In this document: piece by piece, positions 47,071 through 57,015 of the stretch | Layout: every line of letters begins with the position of its first letter | How positions within the stretch are numbered: position 1 is the stretch's first letter | Assembly: GCF_004341685.1 (NCBI RefSeq) | Contig: NZ_SMAA01000003.1 | Location: 158,124-222,123, forward strand | DNA: 64,000 nucleotides | Source of the DNA: Pectinatus cerevisiiphilus | GTDB lineage: Bacteria; Bacillota; Negativicutes; Selenomonadales; Selenomonadaceae | Reading direction: 5' to 3' | The notes under the pieces: generated by a model | Seen by the model: only the letters and a program-made list of their open reading frames with translations | The model's database searches: none | Told to the model about the DNA's origin: nothing | Made by a program: the position numbers and the translations under genes

Positions 47071-47148
47071 GTTACTGGCAAACTTATTGAAAAATAAGGA
47101 CGCAAAGCCTTGGGTCTACAGAGATAATCCACGATTGCCAGGCTGCAT
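47071..47148 (+). ncRNA. Cyclic di-GMP-I (GEMM-I) riboswitch aptamer
   Basis: The class I c-di-GMP aptamer hallmarks occur in order: GGCAAAC, a 6-bp helix CTTATT/AATAAG capped by a GAAA tetraloop (47084-47098), the conserved core GGACGCAAAGCC (47098-47109), GGGTCTA, a second arm, and the tetraloop receptor CCAGGCTGC (47138-47146). It lies 60 bases before a gene that itself makes c-di-GMP, which supports the call. Confidence 0.88.
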
Positions 47149-47178
47149 TATTAGTTTAGATAGTGCAGGCTGGTTTTT
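47138..47178 (+). terminator. Riboswitch expression platform: terminator overlapping the aptamer
   Basis: CCAGGCTGCA (47138-47147), which is also the 3' part of the aptamer including its tetraloop receptor, pairs with TGCAGGCTGG (47164-47173; 9 of 10 pairs), followed by five T. Aptamer and terminator cannot both form, so ligand binding should allow read-through (an ON switch). This direction is inferred from pairing only. Confidence 0.72.
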
Positions 47179-47206
47179 ATTTGAGTGAATAATCTGGAGG
47201 TATAGA

Positions 47207-48895
47207 ATGTACGTCTTATACATTGGGAGGGATATGCTTTTTTCAAAAAAGCTGCAAAACCTGGTTACTGCAAACGGCTTTATGTACAAGCATACAAATT
47301 CTTTGGAAATTGTTTGCCATGAAATAAGTAATAAAAGATTTTATTTAGTAATTATTGATAAAGATATGCATACTCCTTATATAATTAGAATGATAAGGGA
47401 GAATAATTCTATTGCGTATAATCAAATTATAGTAGTTTCTCAAGATGATGACTTTGAAACGAAAAAATATTATTTCAGGCTTGGGATAATGGCATATTTT
47501 TATAAAAAAGAGTTTGATGCCGATCGGTTTAATAATTATCTAAAGACGTTAAATGATGAAGTGACGGTTATCGAAGCATTAAAGAATATGAAAATAGCGG
47601 TAGTTGATGATAATCCGTTTTTCCTTGATGTGGTAGAAAAATTCTTTTCTTTGCGTGAAATAAAAAATGTTGAATATTATGAAGAGTCACGAGCATTTCT
47701 ACGGGCAAAAAATGATTTTGATCTCTGTTTCATAGATTTAGTGATGCCTGTTTATGACGGTGAAGTCTTGGTTCGACATGTCAGAGAAACAAATAATGAT
47801 ACCATTATTATCATTATTACCGGTTATAACAATGAAAAAAGTATTACACATTGCCTAAATGTTGGTGCGGATGATTTTATGTTAAAGCCGTTGGACTTTA
47901 TAGTATTTATGTCGAGAATAAATTCGTGCATAAATCGTCATCGCTTGGACCAGGAACTGAAAAAAAATAATGAACGTCTTTTTGAATTAGCGACACGGGA
48001 TACATTAACTAATATATATAATCGTACATATTTCATGGATGCGTATAAAAGGAAAATGGCTGAAGCGCTTCGCACAAAAGAAAGTTTTTCCTTGCTTTTG
48101 CTGGATATTGACCATTTTAAGAATATAAATGATGAATATGGACACCTTAAAGGGGATTATGTACTTAAAGAAACAGCAGCACTGTTGAGCCAAAATTTGC
48201 GCAAATCTGATGTTCTGTGCCGCTGGGGTGGTGAAGAATTCCTTGTGCTTTTAAATTCCGCTGATATAAATAAAGCTGCCATTGTTGCCCAAAATATGAG
48301 AACTCTGGTAGAGCAGAATAAACTACAGGGCGTACGTTCTATAACAGCCAGCTTTGGCGTTATAGAGTATTCTTTAGCAGTAGATGCAGAAAAGAATTTT
48401 ACACTTTTGGATAATTCGTTATATCTTGCAAAATCAGTTGGCAGAAATAAGATTATCTGCAATGGAAATTTACAGTTATTTGGCAAAGAACCAATCACCC
48501 AAATAGAGTGGAGCCCTTTTTTCAAAAGTGGCAATGCTATTATTGATAATGACCATAAGGTATTAATTGATTTTGCCAATGAACTTATAAAGCGGTATTT
48601 TTCGTCTGGACATAGCCTGAATAAGGTTTTTCTTAAACACGTTATTTTGGCAATAAATGCGCATTTTAAACGGGAAGAAAATATTATGAAGGCAGTCGGT
48701 TACGAAAAATACGAAGAATATAGAGCGCTGCATAGAGAAATTATTGTGATGGCAATAAAGGAAAAAGATGCTGTCGATTCTACCAAATCTACCGAGAAAT
48801 CAATGCAGGCGGCGATAGAATATATCGTGGGCAATGCGATTATAGGCCATATTATAAAGGCTGATTTTGATTTTTTCCCATTGTTACGTCAATAA
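47207..48895 (+). CDS. Diguanylate cyclase: two receiver domains, GGDEF and hemerythrin
   Basis: 562-residue cytoplasmic signalling protein. Order: a degenerate receiver-like domain (about 1-115); a complete receiver domain (about 127-245, phospho-acceptor D177 in FIDLVMP and K in MLKPLDF); GGDEF domain (about 260-420) with DTLTNIYNRTYF, active-site GGEEF at 341-345 and an inhibitory I-site RKSD at 332-335; and a C-terminal bacteriohemerythrin (about 435-560) with DNDH, HFKREEN, LHREI and HxxxxD in HIIKAD, which binds a di-iron centre and usually oxygen. It should make c-di-GMP from GTP under phosphorylation and O2/redox or iron control. GGAGG is eight bases before ATG 47207. Confidence 0.93.
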   Translation: MYVLYIGRDMLFSKKLQNLVTANGFMYKHTNSLEIVCHEISNKRFYLVIIDKDMHTPYIIRMIRENNSIAYNQIIVVSQDDDFETKKYYFRLGIMAYFYKKEFDADRFNNYLKTLNDEVTVIEALKNMKIAVVDDNPFFLDVVEKFFSLREIKNVEYYEESRAFLRAKNDFDLCFIDLVMPVYDGEVLVRHVRETNNDTIIIIITGYNNEKSITHCLNVGADDFMLKPLDFIVFMSRINSCINRHRLDQELKKNNERLFELATRDTLTNIYNRTYFMDAYKRKMAEALRTKESFSLLLLDIDHFKNINDEYGHLKGDYVLKETAALLSQNLRKSDVLCRWGGEEFLVLLNSADINKAAIVAQNMRTLVEQNKLQGVRSITASFGVIEYSLAVDAEKNFTLLDNSLYLAKSVGRNKIICNGNLQLFGKEPITQIEWSPFFKSGNAIIDNDHKVLIDFANELIKRYFSSGHSLNKVFLKHVILAINAHFKREENIMKAVGYEKYEEYRALHREIIVMAIKEKDAVDSTKSTEKSMQAAIEYIVGNAIIGHIIKADFDFFPLLRQ

Positions 48896-48906
48896 TTTAT
48901 ATTTGC

Positions 48907-48935
48907 TTGACTGCAAATAAGTACTGTGCTATAAT
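48907..48935 (+). promoter_or_regulatory. rpoBC promoter
   Basis: TTGACT (48907-48912), 17 bases, TATAAT (48930-48935), a near-perfect sigma-70 promoter about 190 bases before rpoB. Confidence 0.85.
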
Positions 48936-48956
48936 TGTTTATTACAGAATGGCTAA

Positions 48957-48990
48957 TTATCTGTAAAAGGAAGATCCTTCTTACAGATAA
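48957..48990 (+). promoter_or_regulatory. Long hairpin in the rpoB leader
   Basis: TTATCTGTAA (48957-48966) and TTACAGATAA (48981-48990) pair perfectly, with an inner AAGGA/TCCTT helix. No T-run follows, so it is not a terminator; a processing site or protein-binding site is possible. Confidence 0.7.
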
Positions 48991-49012
48991 AATATATCAG
49001 GCGGGGTGTACA

Positions 49013-49054
49013 ATGAAATATTATGAAATTAAGAGAGCAAGGTGTGAAAAATAA
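49013..49054 (+). CDS. 13-codon leader peptide upstream of rpoB
   Basis: ATG at 49013 is nine bases after GGCGGGG and opens a frame coding for MKYYEIKRARCEK, then TAA. The last five codons and the stop overlap the left arm and loop of the terminator-like hairpin that follows, the arrangement of a translation-coupled attenuator. The peptide matches nothing I know, and expression is unproven. Confidence 0.4.
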   Translation: MKYYEIKRARCEK

Positions 49055-49073
49055 TAACGGCCTTGCCTTTTTA
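49033..49073 (+). terminator. Terminator-like hairpin (attenuator candidate) before rpoB
   Basis: GCAAGG (49037-49042) pairs with CCTTGC (49061-49066); with one bulged A the stem extends into AGAG/CTTT, and T residues run through 49072. It lies between the promoter and rpoB, so it must be read through for rpoBC expression. Confidence 0.55.
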
Positions 49074-49124
49074 ATGTTCGTTCATTGCTTATTATTTGTT
49101 TAAATGTGCTGAGGGGTGAAAATT

Positions 49125-52100
49125 TTGTTTAAACCTGTTCCGGTGGGAAAAAGAACAAGGTATAGCTACGCCAAAATAAAAGAAGTTATGGATATGCCAC
49201 ATTTGCTGGATATCCAGAGAAATTCATATGAATGGTTTATGAAAGATGGGCTTAAAGAAATTTTTCATGACATATCTCCAATACAAGATTTTACAGGAAA
49301 TCTTGTATTATCGTTTGAAAACTTTTCTTTAGGTGATCCTAAATATTCTATTGATGAATGCAAAGAACGTGATACGACCTATGCTGCACCGCTGCGTGTT
49401 AATGTGCGTCTAATTAATAATGAAACTGGTGAAATAAAAGAACAGGAAGTATTCATGGGCGATTTTCCGTTGATGACGGAAACTGGTACATTTATTATAA
49501 ATGGGGCTGAGCGTGTCATAGTAAGTCAGCTGGTACGTTCTCCAGGTGCGTATTATGGAGTTACTACTGACCCTACCGGCAAACAATTGTATAGTTCTAC
49601 GCTTATCCCAAACCGTGGCGCATGGATCGAATTAGAAAACGATGCTAATGATGTTGTTTCTGTTAGAATAGACCGTACCCGTAAATTGCCGGTAACTATT
49701 CTCATAAGAGCACTCGGTATTAGCTCTAATCAAGCTATTGCAGAACTTTTCGATAATGATCCCCGTATTGTCAATACCATGGAACGCGATAGTGCAGTTT
49801 CCAAAGAAGAAGCGCTTGTTGAAATATATAAAAGGCTTCGTCCAGGAGAACCGCCTACAATTGAAAATTCTCAGGCTCTTTTAGATGGACTTTTCTTTGA
49901 TCCCAAAAGATATGATTTAGCTACGGTCGGTCGTTATAAAATAACCAAAAAACTTGGCTGGAAGAGACGGCTCGTCGGCCATGAATTAATAGAACCACTT
50001 GTTGACCATACTACTGGTGAAATAGTTGTGCCAGCAAATACTATTGTTGATATGGTCATGCTTGACCCTATAACAGTAGAACAGGAAAAAAACATTTTCG
50101 GCGATGGTGAAATGATTACCTTTTATGTCAAAGGTAAAACAGACAAGCCAATGAAAATGATTTGTTCACCGACGCTTGAATACCATCATAGGACTATTAC
50201 GATTGAAGATATAATGGCTTCTATCAATTATCTGCTGAATCTTATGGATGGCGTGGGCAATACAGATGATATCGATCATCTGGGAAATCGTCGTGTTCGT
50301 TCTGTTGGTGAACTTTTGCAGAATCAATTCCGCATCGGCTTATCAAGAATGGAACGTGTTGTAAGAGAAAGAATGACTATCCAGGATAACGAAGTTATTA
50401 CACCGCAGGCACTTATTAATATACGTCCTGTAGTAGCTGCGATAAAAGAATTCTTTGGTTCAAGTCAGTTATCCCAGTTTATGGATCAGCATAATCCACT
50501 TAGTGAATTGACGCATAAACGCCGTTTGAGTGCACTTGGCCCTGGCGGTTTGTCCCGTGAACGTGCTGGGTTTGAAGTGCGTGATGTTCACAATTCCCAT
50601 TACGGACGCATGTGTCCTATCGAAACGCCTGAAGGTCCTAACATCGGACTTATCGGTTCATTGTCTACGTATGCGCGTGTAAACCGTTTTGGCTTTATGG
50701 AAACACCTTACCGCAAAGTCGATAAGGCTCATAAAAAAGTCACAAACGAAGTATATTATCTTACAGCTGATGAAGAAGAAGATATTGTAATTGCGCAGGC
50801 TAATGAAAAGCTGGATGAAAATGACTGGTTCGTAGCGAGTCGTGTTACGGCGCGTTTTCATGAAGAAACAAATCTTATGCCAGCTGATTCTGTAGATTAT
50901 ATGGACGTTTCCCCTAAACAGGTAGTTTCCATAGCAACGGCAATGATTCCTTTCCTAGAAAATGATGATGCTAACCGTGCCCTGATGGGTGCGAATATGC
51001 AGCGCCAGGCTGTGCCTTTACTACGTACGCAGGCACCTTTGGTCGGCACAGGAATGGAATATAAGGCAGCTTGTGACTCCGGAGTAATGATTCTGGCTAG
51101 AAATGCTGGTACCATTGCTAAGGTTACGGCAGACCAAATCGTTGTCCGCAAGGAAAACGGGGAATGCGACAGATATAAATTACAAAAATATTTACGCTCT
51201 AACCAAGGGACTTGTATTAACCAGGTACCTATTGTTTATAAGGGCGATAGCGTTTATAAAGGACAGCCTATTGCAGACGGTCCTGCAACTGACCATGGTG
51301 AGCTTGCACTCGGTTATAACATAATAGTGGCATTTATGCCATGGGAAGGTTATAACTATGAAGATGCTGTCTTACTCAGTGAAAAGCTTGTAAAAGAAGA
51401 TATTTACACATCTATCCATATAGAAGAATATGAATGTGATGCCCGTGATACAAAGCTTGGGGCAGAAGAAATAACCCGTGATATGCCAAATGTTGCGGAA
51501 GAAGCATTGAAAGACCTTGACGAAAAAGGTATTATCCGGATTGGTGCGGAAGTTCGTCCAGGCGATATTCTCGTCGGCAAAGTTACTCCTAAGGGAGAAA
51601 CGGAGCTTACAGCAGAAGAAAGATTGTTACGGGCCATCTTTGGTGAAAAGGCACGTGAAGTAAGAGATACTTCTCTGCGTGTACCGCATGGCGAAGCTGG
51701 TAAAATCGTCGATGTAAAAATTTTCAGCAGAGAAAACAATGATGAATTACCTCCAGGGGTAAATCAACTTGTACGAGTATATATAGCACAGAAACGCAAG
51801 ATCGCAGTCGGCGATAAGATGGCAGGCCGTCATGGTAATAAAGGGGTTGTATCACGTGTTATGCGTGAAGAAGATATGCCTTTCTTGCCAGATGGTACAC
51901 CAGTCAATATCGTTTTAAATCCTCTTGGTGTTCCTTCCCGTATGAATATCGGGCAGGTTTTGGAAACTCATCTGGGAATGGCTGTACGTGAACTCGGTAT
52001 GCAGATTAAAGCCGGTGATATCACTGTTGAAAAACGTTTGAGAGATATCGGTTATGATTTTGATGCTTATGGTATGCCTAAACCTGATGCTGCAGGCTTG

Positions 52101-52859
52101 CATATAGCTACGCCTGTTTTTGATGGGGCAAAAGAAAATGAAGTATTTGAAACACTGCACGCGTCTGGTTTTTCCGATGATGGTAAAACGATTCTTTATG
52201 ATGGTCGTACCGGTGAACCGTTTGAAAATCCAGTAACTGTCGGTTGTGTATATATGCTTAAACTGCATCATCTTGTTGATGATAAGATTCATGCGCGTTC
52301 TACAGGACCGTATTCCCTTGTTACACAGCAGCCACTCGGTGGTAAAGCACAGTTTGGTGGACAGCGCTTTGGTGAAATGGAAGTGTGGGCTCTCGAAGCA
52401 TATGGAGCAGCATATACATTGCAGGAAATACTGACTGTAAAATCAGATGATGTTGTCGGTCGTGTTAAAACATATGAATCTATTGTCAAAGGCGAAAATA
52501 TTCCTGAACCTGGGGTACCGGAATCATTTAAGGTTCTTATAAAGGAATTGCAGAGTATCGGTCTTGATATAAAAATCCTTTCTGAAGATGCTCAGGAAAT
52601 CATGATTCATGATACGGATGATGATATTGTTGATGCACCTAATGAAAATGCAGGTATACCGAACCCGCCGCCGGCAAAGGAACATGATAATAAGCCTGCC
52701 GTTGCTGCTGACAGTCCAAAAACTGATGACGACGCAGTAGACGATGACGATATTATTGCAGAACTGGGTAATATGACAAACGAAGAAGATCCAGAAGCTA
52801 ATAATCAAAACAGCTCGTCAAATGATGATATGGATACTAATGATGATTATAATGAATAG
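49125..52859 (+). CDS. rpoB: DNA-directed RNA polymerase subunit beta
   Basis: Forms much of the RNA polymerase active-site cleft. Signature segments include the rifampicin region ([30 protein letters not shown], about residues 446-476) with the sensitive-type D, H and S residues, [31 protein letters not shown] and the C-terminal [21 protein letters not shown] place the start at TTG 49125, eight bases after GAGGGG, giving [10 protein letters not shown]; a GTG at 49116 overlaps that site. The last 80 residues are an acidic, Asn/Asp-rich tail beyond the usual end. rpoC begins 17 bases after the stop. Confidence 0.97.
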   Translation: MFKPVPVGKRTRYSYAKIKEVMDMPHLLDIQRNSYEWFMKDGLKEIFHDISPIQDFTGNLVLSFENFSLGDPKYSIDECKERDTTYAAPLRVNVRLINNETGEIKEQEVFMGDFPLMTETGTFIINGAERVIVSQLVRSPGAYYGVTTDPTGKQLYSSTLIPNRGAWIELENDANDVVSVRIDRTRKLPVTILIRALGISSNQAIAELFDNDPRIVNTMERDSAVSKEEALVEIYKRLRPGEPPTIENSQALLDGLFFDPKRYDLATVGRYKITKKLGWKRRLVGHELIEPLVDHTTGEIVVPANTIVDMVMLDPITVEQEKNIFGDGEMITFYVKGKTDKPMKMICSPTLEYHHRTITIEDIMASINYLLNLMDGVGNTDDIDHLGNRRVRSVGELLQNQFRIGLSRMERVVRERMTIQDNEVITPQALINIRPVVAAIKEFFGSSQLSQFMDQHNPLSELTHKRRLSALGPGGLSRERAGFEVRDVHNSHYGRMCPIETPEGPNIGLIGSLSTYARVNRFGFMETPYRKVDKAHKKVTNEVYYLTADEEEDIVIAQANEKLDENDWFVASRVTARFHEETNLMPADSVDYMDVSPKQVVSIATAMIPFLENDDANRALMGANMQRQAVPLLRTQAPLVGTGMEYKAACDSGVMILARNAGTIAKVTADQIVVRKENGECDRYKLQKYLRSNQGTCINQVPIVYKGDSVYKGQPIADGPATDHGELALGYNIIVAFMPWEGYNYEDAVLLSEKLVKEDIYTSIHIEEYECDARDTKLGAEEITRDMPNVAEEALKDLDEKGIIRIGAEVRPGDILVGKVTPKGETELTAEERLLRAIFGEKAREVRDTSLRVPHGEAGKIVDVKIFSRENNDELPPGVNQLVRVYIAQKRKIAVGDKMAGRHGNKGVVSRVMREEDMPFLPDGTPVNIVLNPLGVPSRMNIGQVLETHLGMAVRELGMQIKAGDITVEKRLRDIGYDFDAYGMPKPDAAGLHIATPVFDGAKENEVFETLHASGFSDDGKTILYDGRTGEPFENPVTVGCVYMLKLHHLVDDKIHARSTGPYSLVTQQPLGGKAQFGGQRFGEMEVWALEAYGAAYTLQEILTVKSDDVVGRVKTYESIVKGENIPEPGVPESFKVLIKELQSIGLDIKILSEDAQEIMIHDTDDDIVDAPNENAGIPNPPPAKEHDNKPAVAADSPKTDDDAVDDDDIIAELGNMTNEEDPEANNQNSSSNDDMDTNDDYNE

Positions 52860-52876
52860 AGGGGAGTGACTACCCT

Positions 52877-55800
52877 TTGTTGGATGTCAATAATTTTGAT
52901 TCCATGCGCATAGGGATTGCATCACCGGATAAAATCAGAGAATGGTCTTATGGTGAAGTAAAGAAACCGGAAACTATAAATTACCGTACGTTAAAGCCGG
53001 AACGGGATGGTCTATTCTGTGAAAGAATATTTGGACCTACACGTGACTGGGAATGTCATTGTGGTAAATATAAGCGTATCCGTTATAAGGGCGTTATATG
53101 TGATCGTTGTGGTGTTGAAGTTACACGGGCAAAAGTTCGCCGCGAACGGATGGGCCATATCGAACTTGCCGCTCCGGTATCACATATATGGTATTTTAAA
53201 GGAATCCCAAGCCGTATGGGGCTTATTCTTGATGTATCACCCCGGTCATTGGAAAAAGTATTATATTTTGCTTCATATATAGTTCTTGATGCCGGTGACA
53301 CTCCGCTTATGAAAAAGCAGCTCCTAACAGAAAACGAGTATCGTGAATACAGTTCTAAATACGGTAGTAATTTTAAAGTTGGCATGGGTGCAGAAGCAGT
53401 AAAACAACTATTGGAAGAACTAGACTTAGACAAGATGAGCGTGGATTTACGTGCTGAATTAAACTCTTCCAGCGGCCAAAGAAAAATTCGTGCTATACGT
53501 CGTTTAGAAGTTGTTGAAGCTTTTCGTAAATCTGGCAACAAACCATCCTGGATGATTATGGATGTAGTTCCGGTAATTCCACCTGAACTGCGTCCAATGG
53601 TACAATTAGATGGTGGCCGTTTTGCCACTTCTGATCTTAACGACCTTTACCGCCGTGTTATAAACCGTAATAACCGCTTAAAAAGGCTGCTTGATTTAGG
53701 AGCACCAGACATTATTGTACGCAATGAAAAAAGAATGCTACAGGAAGCTGTCGATGCTTTGATTGATAATGGGCGTCGTGGTCGTCCTGTAACAGGACCT
53801 GGTAATCGTCCGCTGAAATCCTTGAGTGATATGCTCAAAGGTAAGCAGGGACGTTTCCGCCAGAATTTGTTAGGCAAACGTGTCGATTATTCAGGACGTT
53901 CGGTTATTGTCGTTGGCCCTGAATTGAAGCTCCACCAATGCGGTTTACCAAAAGAAATGGCATTGGAATTATTTAAGCCGTTTGTTATGAAGAAACTTGT
54001 TAATGCAGGTATCGCGCATAATATAAAATCAGCTAAACGAATGGTTGAACGTGTTCGTCCAGAAGTGTGGGACGTACTGGAAGAAGTAATAAAGGAACAT
54101 CCAGTATTATTGAACCGTGCACCTACGCTGCATCGTCTTGGCATTCAGGCATTTGAACCTGTACTGACAGAAGGACGTGCATTAAAATTACATCCGTTGG
54201 CTTGTACTGCTTATAATGCAGATTTTGATGGTGACCAGATGGCTATCCATTTACCACTTTCTGCTGAAGCACAAGCCGAAGCTCGTATTTTGATGCTGGC
54301 TGCAAACCATATTTTAGCACCAAAAGATGGACGGCCTATAATTGTGCCTACACAGGATATGGTACTTGGGTCTTATTACCTTACTATCCTTCGTCCTGGT
54401 GCATTAGGTGAAGGTAAAATATTTACTGGTATTAATGAAGCTATTTTAGCTTATCAACATAAAGCACTTGCCCTTCAAGCTGAAATCAAAGTACGTATTA
54501 AGAATTACGGCATGGTGCGGACTTCATTGGGACGCATGATCTTCAACGAAATACTGCCAGAAAAAATTCGCTATTTTTACAAAGATAAAAAGACTGATGA
54601 ATGGTGCCTTGGTATCCGCATGGATAAAAAGGAACTCGGTAAATTAGTTGCTAAATGCTATGATAAATTAGGTGGCAGTCAGACCTCAGTTGTAATAGAT
54701 GGTGTAAAAAATTTAGGCTATCATTACGCTTGTATCGCAGGTATGACGGTTGCTATTTCCGATATTATTGTTCCACCAGAAAAAAAGCAAATAATTACAG
54801 CGACTGAAACTGTAGTAACTAAGGTTGAACGTCAGTTCCATCGTGGTCTTATAACCGAAGAAGAACGCCATAAAAAGATATGTGATCTCTGGACGAAAGC
54901 TACCGAAGATGTAACGGACGCTATGATGAATAACATGGATCCGTTTAATCCAATCTTCATGATGGCTGACTCTGGTGCACGTGGTAATAAACAGCAGATG
55001 CGTCAATTAGCAGGTATGCGTGGACTCATGGCTGATCCGTCTGGTAATATCATCGAATTGCCTATCAAGGCTAACTTCCGTGAAGGGCTTACCGTATCCG
55101 ACTACTTTATTTCGTCACATGGTGCCCGTAAAGGATTAGCTGATACAGCTCTTCGTACAGCCGATTCTGGTTACCTTACACGTCGTCTGGTTGATGTTGC
55201 CCAGGATGTTATTGTCCGTGAAGAAGATTGCGATGTTGTAGGCATTAATCTGGTGCGTGAACGCGCTAAGCTTGCTACTTCTTCTTCCAATGCAATTTCT
55301 ATGTTGGCACCGACATTAGTAGATCGTATCTTGGCACAGGATGTAACAGATCCTAAGACTGCTGAACTAGTTGTAGGCGCAGACACAGTACTTGATGATG
55401 AATTACTTAAACATATTGGCGAACATGGTGTTTCCCAGATAATATTAAAGGGATCTTCCAATGCCGATATATGTGCGGGTAGTGCTGTCGCAACTGAAAC
55501 AATTTCACTTGGGGCACCAGAAGAAAATGTACGCGCTGCTATCAAAAAGGCTATGATGCATGAAATGCTCGGTAAAAATATTACAGAAGATGTTCGTACA
55601 AGTGATGGTACTGTACTTGTCCATGCAGACACACCATTAACGGAAAAGAACATAGAAGCAATTCTGCACAGTGATGCAAAAGAAGTAAAGGTACGCAACA
55701 ATGCTGTTCGCGGTATTGAAGTTGAAGCAATCAAAGAAGGCAATGGCGTTATTGAATCACTTAAAGAACGTATTGTTGGACGTGTATTGGCGGAAGACAT

Positions 55801-56839
55801 AGTTGATCCAGCGACCGGTGAAAAAGTTGCATCCTTAAATGATAGTATAACAAGTGCATTAGCTGATAAGATATGTGCTGTTCGTGAAAAAGTTACAATA
55901 AGAAGTGTTCTGACCTGTAAATCACAGTTTGGTGTATGTATAAAATGCTATGGGCGCGATTTGGCCAACGCTACACAGGTTGATATTGGCGAAGCAGTTG
56001 GTATCATTGCTGCCCAGTCTATCGGCGAACCAGGCACACAGCTTACAATGCGTACGTTCCATACCGGCGGTGTCGCAGGGGAAGATATCACACAAGGGTT
56101 GCCGCGTGTTGAAGAATTGTTTGAAGCACGTAAACCGAAACATCATGCCATTATCGCTGAAATTGAAGGTGATGTTTCTATCACTGAAGACAAAGGGATG
56201 CGCATAGTCGTCATAACACCTAAAGAAGGAGATCCGCGTGAATATCAGATTCCTTATGGTGCTAGACTAGTTGTACATGATAAAATGACTGTCAACCCAG
56301 GTGACAAACTTACAGAAGGCTCTATTAATCCACATGATATTTTACGCGTGTGCGGCTTAAAAGAAACGCAAAGATATCTTGTGTATGAAGTTCAAAAAGT
56401 TTATAAATCCCAGGGTGTTGAAATAAACGATAAACATATTGAAGTCATGGTACGCCAAATGCTCCATAAAGTGAAGATCGAGGATTCTGGCGATACTGGT
56501 TTCTTACCTGGTGAATATGTCGATATAAATACCTTTGAAGCTGCCAATGCTAAGACGATTGCGCATAATGGCATACCGGCAGTAGCACGTCCAATATTGC
56601 TGGGGATTACAAAAGCTTCTCTGGCTACAGATTCATTCCTTTCGGCAGCATCATTCCAGGAAACAACTCGTGTGCTTACAGATGCTGCAATCAAGGGAAA
56701 AGTTGATCCTTTGATTGGCCTCAAGGAAAATGTTATTATCGGTAAACTTATACCTGCTGGTACAGGAATGAGCCGCTACCGTAATATTCAAGTAAAACCA
56801 CTTGATGAAAAAGCTGATGCTGATAATACTAAAGCTTAA
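52877..56839 (+). CDS. rpoC: DNA-directed RNA polymerase subunit beta'
   Basis: Catalytic subunit. The N-terminal zinc site [20 protein letters not shown] lies near residues 59-78; the magnesium-binding NADFDGDQM has its three aspartates at 449, 451 and 453; the trigger-loop region contains [41 protein letters not shown] sequence (near 740-770); a second zinc site and the late [27 protein letters not shown] are present. 1320 residues. TTG start at 52877, ten bases after GGGGAG. A terminator and palindromic repeat C follow; rpsL-rpsG-fusA, often next to rpoC, are absent. Confidence 0.97.
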   Translation: MLDVNNFDSMRIGIASPDKIREWSYGEVKKPETINYRTLKPERDGLFCERIFGPTRDWECHCGKYKRIRYKGVICDRCGVEVTRAKVRRERMGHIELAAPVSHIWYFKGIPSRMGLILDVSPRSLEKVLYFASYIVLDAGDTPLMKKQLLTENEYREYSSKYGSNFKVGMGAEAVKQLLEELDLDKMSVDLRAELNSSSGQRKIRAIRRLEVVEAFRKSGNKPSWMIMDVVPVIPPELRPMVQLDGGRFATSDLNDLYRRVINRNNRLKRLLDLGAPDIIVRNEKRMLQEAVDALIDNGRRGRPVTGPGNRPLKSLSDMLKGKQGRFRQNLLGKRVDYSGRSVIVVGPELKLHQCGLPKEMALELFKPFVMKKLVNAGIAHNIKSAKRMVERVRPEVWDVLEEVIKEHPVLLNRAPTLHRLGIQAFEPVLTEGRALKLHPLACTAYNADFDGDQMAIHLPLSAEAQAEARILMLAANHILAPKDGRPIIVPTQDMVLGSYYLTILRPGALGEGKIFTGINEAILAYQHKALALQAEIKVRIKNYGMVRTSLGRMIFNEILPEKIRYFYKDKKTDEWCLGIRMDKKELGKLVAKCYDKLGGSQTSVVIDGVKNLGYHYACIAGMTVAISDIIVPPEKKQIITATETVVTKVERQFHRGLITEEERHKKICDLWTKATEDVTDAMMNNMDPFNPIFMMADSGARGNKQQMRQLAGMRGLMADPSGNIIELPIKANFREGLTVSDYFISSHGARKGLADTALRTADSGYLTRRLVDVAQDVIVREEDCDVVGINLVRERAKLATSSSNAISMLAPTLVDRILAQDVTDPKTAELVVGADTVLDDELLKHIGEHGVSQIILKGSSNADICAGSAVATETISLGAPEENVRAAIKKAMMHEMLGKNITEDVRTSDGTVLVHADTPLTEKNIEAILHSDAKEVKVRNNAVRGIEVEAIKEGNGVIESLKERIVGRVLAEDIVDPATGEKVASLNDSITSALADKICAVREKVTIRSVLTCKSQFGVCIKCYGRDLANATQVDIGEAVGIIAAQSIGEPGTQLTMRTFHTGGVAGEDITQGLPRVEELFEARKPKHHAIIAEIEGDVSITEDKGMRIVVITPKEGDPREYQIPYGARLVVHDKMTVNPGDKLTEGSINPHDILRVCGLKETQRYLVYEVQKVYKSQGVEINDKHIEVMVRQMLHKVKIEDSGDTGFLPGEYVDINTFEAANAKTIAHNGIPAVARPILLGITKASLATDSFLSAASFQETTRVLTDAAIKGKVDPLIGLKENVIIGKLIPAGTGMSRYRNIQVKPLDEKADADNTKA

Positions 56840-56852
56840 TTAGCAATTTGAA

Positions 56853-56897
56853 AAAGGACTGCGCGTAAGTGAATTATCACTTATGTGCAGTCCTTTT
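56853..56897 (+). terminator. rpoBC terminator
   Basis: A 19-bp stem (AAAGGACTGCGCGTAAGTG against CACTTATGTGCAGTCCTTT, two G-T pairs) with a six-base loop, ending in four T. Confidence 0.88.
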
Positions 56898-56899
56898 GT

Positions 56900-56997
56900 G
56901 GTTCTATACTAAATGTTGGGGTAAGCAAAAATTGGTTCTATACTAAATGTTGGGGTAAGCAAAAATTCAAGCTTACTCCAACATTATTTTTTACTCT
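56900..56997. repeat. Interspersed palindromic repeat, copy C, with a duplicated half
   Basis: Complete element: AATGTTGGGGTAAGC (56946-56960), loop AAAAATTCAA, GCTTACTCCAACATT (56971-56985), flanked by GGTTCTATACTA on the left and ATTTTTTACTC on the right. The left flank, left arm and half loop are repeated exactly as two adjacent 34-bp units (56900-56933 and 56934-56967). It lies between the convergent rpoC and HAD genes and can act as terminator for the HAD operon. Confidence 0.88.
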
Positions 56998-57015
56998 ATC
57001 TGAAAGAAAAATTAT

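Larger units (their letters stand above)
46875..47206. other. 332-bp region between sepF and the diguanylate cyclase gene
   Basis: Holds the sepF terminator (46900-46940) and the c-di-GMP-I riboswitch with its expression platform (47061-47180). The promoter for the riboswitch transcript is not obvious. Confidence 0.7.
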
